Shown: in pieces, positions 60,913-64,000 of the stretch
How the letters are laid out: each line of letters begins with the position of its first letter
Numbering within the stretch: position 1 is the stretch's first letter
NCBI RefSeq assembly: GCF_900116365.1
Contig: NZ_FPAG01000002.1
Location: forward strand, 186,001 to 250,000
DNA length: 64,000 nt
Origin: Zhouia amylolytica
Lineage (GTDB): Bacteria > Bacteroidota > Bacteroidia > Flavobacteriales > Flavobacteriaceae
Direction: 5' to 3'
Program-made: the position numbers and the translations under genes
Notes under the pieces: model-generated
Databases searched by the model: none
What the model saw: only the letters and a program-made list of their open reading frames with translations
Told to the model about the DNA's origin: nothing

Positions 60913-61464
60913 ATTTAAAAAGATTCCCAGCAAAATACCCAGAGCCACTCCACCAAATCCAATCCCGAGTTTTTGCCATGTTTGACTTCTTTTGTTTTTT
61001 TTCAACATTTTTTTCGTCTTGGTCAAATGTTTATCTGTTTTTACCAATGAGGTATTAAGGGTGTCTAAATGCGCGGCTGTAACCTGTAGTGAAGTATCTG
61101 TTCTTTTTATATATTCCTTGTTAATCAGGGCAAGCTTATTATAACTTTCCAATAGCTTATTATATTCGGAGTCGTTTTCTCTAATTACATTTTCATATCT
61201 CAATAGAATGGTGTTTAATTTTAGGTCTAAACTATCCCCCAATACTGAACGTATTTCCTCGTAATGTTTTAGTCTTATGTTGTTTACCAGGTGTAGGCTG
61301 TCAATTTGGTTTATTATGATGGTGCCTTTGGTGGCTAAAATGGGTTGGTTATAAGATTTCGCATAATCACTTTTTATGATAAGTGTGTCGCTATTAGATT
61401 GTGCCATACTTACGTAAAAGCTCAACATTATGAGGATTGATAAATAGTAATTTATTCTCATCAC
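60910..61464 (-). CDS. Exported coiled-coil protein with C-terminal membrane helix
   Basis: 184 residues. Signal peptide (YYLSILIMLSFYVSMAQ), a central helical/coiled-coil region (KHYEEIRSVLGDSLDLKLNT, then SEYNKLLESYNKLALINKEY and TDKHLTKTKKMLKKNKRSQT) and a Gly-rich C-terminal helix (LGIGFGGVALGILLGIFL). It would be a periplasmic coiled coil anchored at its end. No family recognised. Overlaps its upstream partner by 4 bp (ATGA). Confidence 0.72.
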   Translation of the reverse strand: MMRINYYLSILIMLSFYVSMAQSNSDTLIIKSDYAKSYNQPILATKGTIIINQIDSLHLVNNIRLKHYEEIRSVLGDSLDLKLNTILLRYENVIRENDSEYNKLLESYNKLALINKEYIKRTDTSLQVTAAHLDTLNTSLVKTDKHLTKTKKMLKKNKRSQTWQKLGIGFGGVALGILLGIFLN

Positions 61465-61829
61465 TTGAATTTTATGTTTTCTTCTCTTAGGCTCTTTAGT
61501 TTTTCTAATACTAAGGTTTGCTCCTTTTTGATCTCCTGTAGCTCACTCCAATTTTGAGCTTTTTTGCGCTTGTATAGAAGCACAAGTGAATCTTTTTCGG
61601 CAAGAAGAATTTCATTTTTAAGTTTGAAGGTATTGAGTTCTTGTTGTAAAGAGTGAATTTCTTTTTGAGCAACTGAATTTTGTCGAATAGCCTTCTCAAG
61701 GGCTATTCGGGATTGGTTTAGCTCATCTTGTATTTGTCTATAACTACTATCGTTACTAAATACTTTTATGAGTAAAATCCCAGTAATAATTATTAGTGCG
61801 ATAAGAAGGGCCGTATTTTTTTTGAGCAT
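61461..61829 (-). CDS. Membrane-anchored coiled-coil protein
   Basis: 122 residues. One N-terminal membrane helix (NTALLIALIIITGILLIKVF) followed by about 95 residues of continuous heptad-rich coiled coil (IQDELNQSRIALEKAIRQNS through EKLKSLREENIKFK). The plan is like FtsL/FtsB-type or other periplasmic coiled coils, but without the conserved hallmarks. Translationally coupled to the gene at 60910-61464, so the two coiled coils may bind each other. Function unknown. Confidence 0.72.
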   Translation of the reverse strand: MLKKNTALLIALIIITGILLIKVFSNDSSYRQIQDELNQSRIALEKAIRQNSVAQKEIHSLQQELNTFKLKNEILLAEKDSLVLLYKRKKAQNWSELQEIKKEQTLVLEKLKSLREENIKFK

Positions 61830-61915
61830 AAAAGTTTGGGGTGTAGGTTTAACTTATCGATAAAAGTAAGAATATTTTTAAGATAACTGGAGTCATATAA
61901 ATTAAATCATAAAGT

Positions 61916-63067
61916 CTATTCTACAACGATTCTGGGTAGATTTCCAGGTAAACGGGTTAAAAGTTCATAATTAACCTGTTCACTATAATCACTAAATGAG
62001 CCCACTGAAATTTCAAAATTCCCTTGTTTTCCGATTATAACTACCTGGTCGCCAACTTTAACTTCATTTAAGTCAGTTACATCTACAGACATCATGTTCA
62101 TGTTTACAATACCGACTACATTTACGAGATGACCGTTAATGATAACTCGACCTCTGTTACTTAAAGACCTGCTAAATCCATGCCCATAGCCCACAGGTAC
62201 AATAGCAATCTTCATATTGTTATTGGCAAAATAGGAGGTGCCATATCCTATAAATTCACCCATCTTGATTTTCTTAACATCCATGACTTCACTTTTCCAA
62301 GAAATGATCCGTTTTAAAGGATTGTTTTTGGATTTGGATTTAGATAAATAGTCGATAAGGACTTCCTTTGTTGGAAAGAAACCATATTGAAGAATACCTA
62401 TGCGTACCATGTCCATTTGTGTTTTAGGGTATCTGATTGCCGCTGCCGAACAAGCAGCATGAAATTTTAAATCTGAAAACTCAGGAAGATTCATCTCTTT
62501 TTTAATATTCTTAAAAAGCTTTATTTGTTTTTGTACACGGTAAAAATTGGAGATACTTTCGGCTCCGGCAAAGTGTGTGCAGAACCCTTCAATATTCAGA
62601 TAGTCCAGGTTCTGTGTAATATAAGACAGGAGTTTGTTCATGTTTTTTTTCAGGAATCCGGTTCTGTTCATTCCGGTTTCAATCTCGATATGTATTCGGG
62701 CTTTTTTGTTAAGTCTTTTGGCGGTTTTCAGTGTGTTTTCGATTCTTTCAAAGTTAAAGACGAAAAAGGAAATTTCATTAGAAATGGCCCATTCAAGCTG
62801 ATCAGTATCCAGCATCCCCATAATCATTATGTCACTGTTTGTTTGTAGTACTTGTTTGACACGTTGAGCCTCATCTGCACTAAATACGGAGAAATGATTA
62901 ACACCACAATCCTCAGCTATCGGTACGAACTGTTCAATTCCATGACCATAAGCATTTCCCTTTACCACTGAGGAAAGCAGCACATTGTCATGCAAGTGTT
63001 CCTTAATGAACTTTATATTGTGTTTAAGAGCTGATTTACTTATTTCTATATATGAGGTATGTAGCAT
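61916..63067 (-). CDS. alr: Alanine racemase
   Basis: 383 residues. PLP lysine in LSSVVKGNAYGHGIEQF, the mid-barrel HIEIETGMNRTGF, PVGYGHGFSRSLSNRG and the C-terminal GIVNMNMMSVDVTD. It supplies D-alanine for peptidoglycan. Stand-alone here, not fused to MurF as in some Bacteroidota. Its ATG lies one base after the stop of the upstream M20 gene. Confidence 0.95.
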   Translation of the reverse strand: MLHTSYIEISKSALKHNIKFIKEHLHDNVLLSSVVKGNAYGHGIEQFVPIAEDCGVNHFSVFSADEAQRVKQVLQTNSDIMIMGMLDTDQLEWAISNEISFFVFNFERIENTLKTAKRLNKKARIHIEIETGMNRTGFLKKNMNKLLSYITQNLDYLNIEGFCTHFAGAESISNFYRVQKQIKLFKNIKKEMNLPEFSDLKFHAACSAAAIRYPKTQMDMVRIGILQYGFFPTKEVLIDYLSKSKSKNNPLKRIISWKSEVMDVKKIKMGEFIGYGTSYFANNNMKIAIVPVGYGHGFSRSLSNRGRVIINGHLVNVVGIVNMNMMSVDVTDLNEVKVGDQVVIIGKQGNFEISVGSFSDYSEQVNYELLTRLPGNLPRIVVE

Positions 63068-63068
63068 A

Positions 63069-64000
63069 TTATTTCTGTATTTCTAGCATAAGATTATAAA
63101 ACGTATCGATGGCCTTAGGAGTTATTTCATCAGGAAAATCATAATCAGGGTTATGCAATGCCGGACAATTTATACCCGCACCAATTCCGAACATAGCTCC
63201 ATTAAATCTTTGGGTAAATAAACCAAAATCCTCTCCCCATTTAAAAGGCAGTGAACGTTCGATAAAATCTTGATTAATAGTGTTCAATGTCCTTTTTAGA
63301 TATGCGATTGCTTCTTTTTTATTTTCGTTTGCTCTGAAGTGTTGTAGACATTTAGTATTTATTTTTAGTTCGTATTTTTGTGCAATGTTTTTTGATAATT
63401 CTGTAATATCATCAGTCAGTTCATCGAGTAAATGTTCTTGCCATGTTCTTAAAGTGAAATGAATTTCAGCATCTCCCGGGGCGATGCCATAGGCTACTTC
63501 TCCCATTTTCATGTGTACTGGAGTAACCACTTTAAAACCTTTTTGATCCGGATGATTATGAGATAATTTCATTGCCTGACTGATAATTTCTGATACAGCC
63601 AAAGCTGGATTGATACCCTTTTCAGGTTCTCCGGCATGGGCCGTCTTACCCTTCAATTGGATCATGAGGCTTTTAACCGCGGCTGAGAATGCTCCTTCTT
63701 TGAGAACAACTTTATTGAGGGGATAACCGGGTAGATTGTGAAAGGCATAAACATAGTCTGGGTTTATTAGCTGGAATTTTGGATCATGTAAAACTTTTTC
63801 TGCTCCTAAACCAATTTCTTCCGCGGGTTGGAACAAAAGAATACAAGTACCTTTATCTATGGGGTTTATCTTAAATAGTCTTGCCAAGCCTAACATGACT
63901 GTTAAATGTCCATCATGTCCGCACTTATGAGATACACCAGACACTTTAGATCGATGTCTAAAATTATTACTTTCCTCAATAGGCAGAGCATCCATTTCAC
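63069..64000 (-). CDS. M20-family amidohydrolase (5' end outside window)
   Basis: 310 residues seen, with the start beyond the right edge: the frame is open up to base 64000 and reads EMDALPIEESNN there, the internal metal-site motif (usually D-M-D-A-L-P). Next metal motif CGHDGHLTVMLGLARL, then PAEEIGLGAEKVL, HNLPGYPLNKV and, late, HNPDYDFPDE. This is the hippuricase/IAA-amino-acid hydrolase-type M20D family; N-acyl amino acid substrates are usual, specificity unknown. It ends 1 bp before alr, so the two are cotranscribed. Confidence 0.9.
   Translation of the reverse strand, partial: EMDALPIEESNNFRHRSKVSGVSHKCGHDGHLTVMLGLARLFKINPIDKGTCILLFQPAEEIGLGAEKVLHDPKFQLINPDYVYAFHNLPGYPLNKVVLKEGAFSAAVKSLMIQLKGKTAHAGEPEKGINPALAVSEIISQAMKLSHNHPDQKGFKVVTPVHMKMGEVAYGIAPGDAEIHFTLRTWQEHLLDELTDDITELSKNIAQKYELKINTKCLQHFRANENKKEAIAYLKRTLNTINQDFIERSLPFKWGEDFGLFTQRFNGAMFGIGAGINCPALHNPDYDFPDEITPKAIDTFYNLMLEIQK

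Noticed and set aside
1-64000. tRNA, rRNA, RNase P RNA, tmRNA, transposase or integrase genes
   Set aside because: Looked for characteristic conserved sequence and protein motifs on both strands by eye and found none; weak matches were inside clear protein genes.

Overview
This 64 kb window looks like chromosomal DNA of a Bacteroidota bacterium, most likely class Flavobacteriia. The sequence is AT-rich. Several promoters match the Bacteroidota TTTG / TAnnTTTG pattern and most starts lack a Shine-Dalgarno sequence. Surface-type lipoproteins with acidic residues after the lipobox cysteine are common, as are LytTR regulators, ECF sigma/anti-sigma pairs and DUF4252 proteins. I see no tRNA, rRNA, insertion sequence, prophage or CRISPR array.

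Left part (1-10.2 kb). After a partial rmuC and a secreted endonuclease/exonuclease/phosphatase-fold protein comes a vitamin B12 locus. Minus-strand genes cobU-cobT-cobS-cobC and btuF-btuC-btuD (corrinoid salvage and inner-membrane uptake) diverge from a plus-strand TonB-dependent receptor, btuB. A canonical cobalamin riboswitch precedes btuB. No de novo corrin-ring genes are present, so the locus serves uptake and nucleotide-loop remodelling.

10.2-24.8 kb. Two tandem S41 peptidase lipoproteins diverge from an ECF sigma / putative anti-sigma / two DUF4252-protein operon. Its promoter resembles an autoregulated ECF promoter (GTAAC-N16-CGTCTT). Next are purB, a helical-repeat protein of unknown function, a haem-binding CxxCH protein, a sirtuin without its zinc cysteines, a lipoprotein with five CHRD repeats, a second ECF sigma/RskA-like pair, trmH and small enzymes.

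25-41 kb. This is mainly housekeeping: a DEAD-box helicase, rdgB, a POTRA-less Omp85 protein, rlmH, nadC, a YihY protein, priA, a LytTR regulator and the rpsF-rpsR-rplI operon with a very good promoter. A 0.7 kb non-coding stretch with 11-bp tandem repeats follows. Then come an M28 peptidase and a TPR-LytS kinase with its LytTR partner.

41-54.3 kb. This is the least-characterised part: an unknown protein, an unknown lipoprotein and a cytosolic M48 peptidase fused to a TerB-like domain; a small Cys-rich lipoprotein; rluF; a tightly coupled four-gene ABC-export-type operon; a vWA lipoprotein; and a response regulator / HEAT-repeat membrane protein / GT2 synthase / YaiO outer-membrane barrel operon. 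The last looks like a dedicated polysaccharide synthesis and export system and is the best candidate for an under-described system.

54.3-64 kb. exoIII, an MgtC/DUF4010 membrane protein, a 47-codon lipoprotein overlapping a four-TM protein in another frame, a GntR-type regulator with galK-galT, two coupled coiled-coil membrane proteins, alr, and a partial M20 amidohydrolase cut by the window edge.
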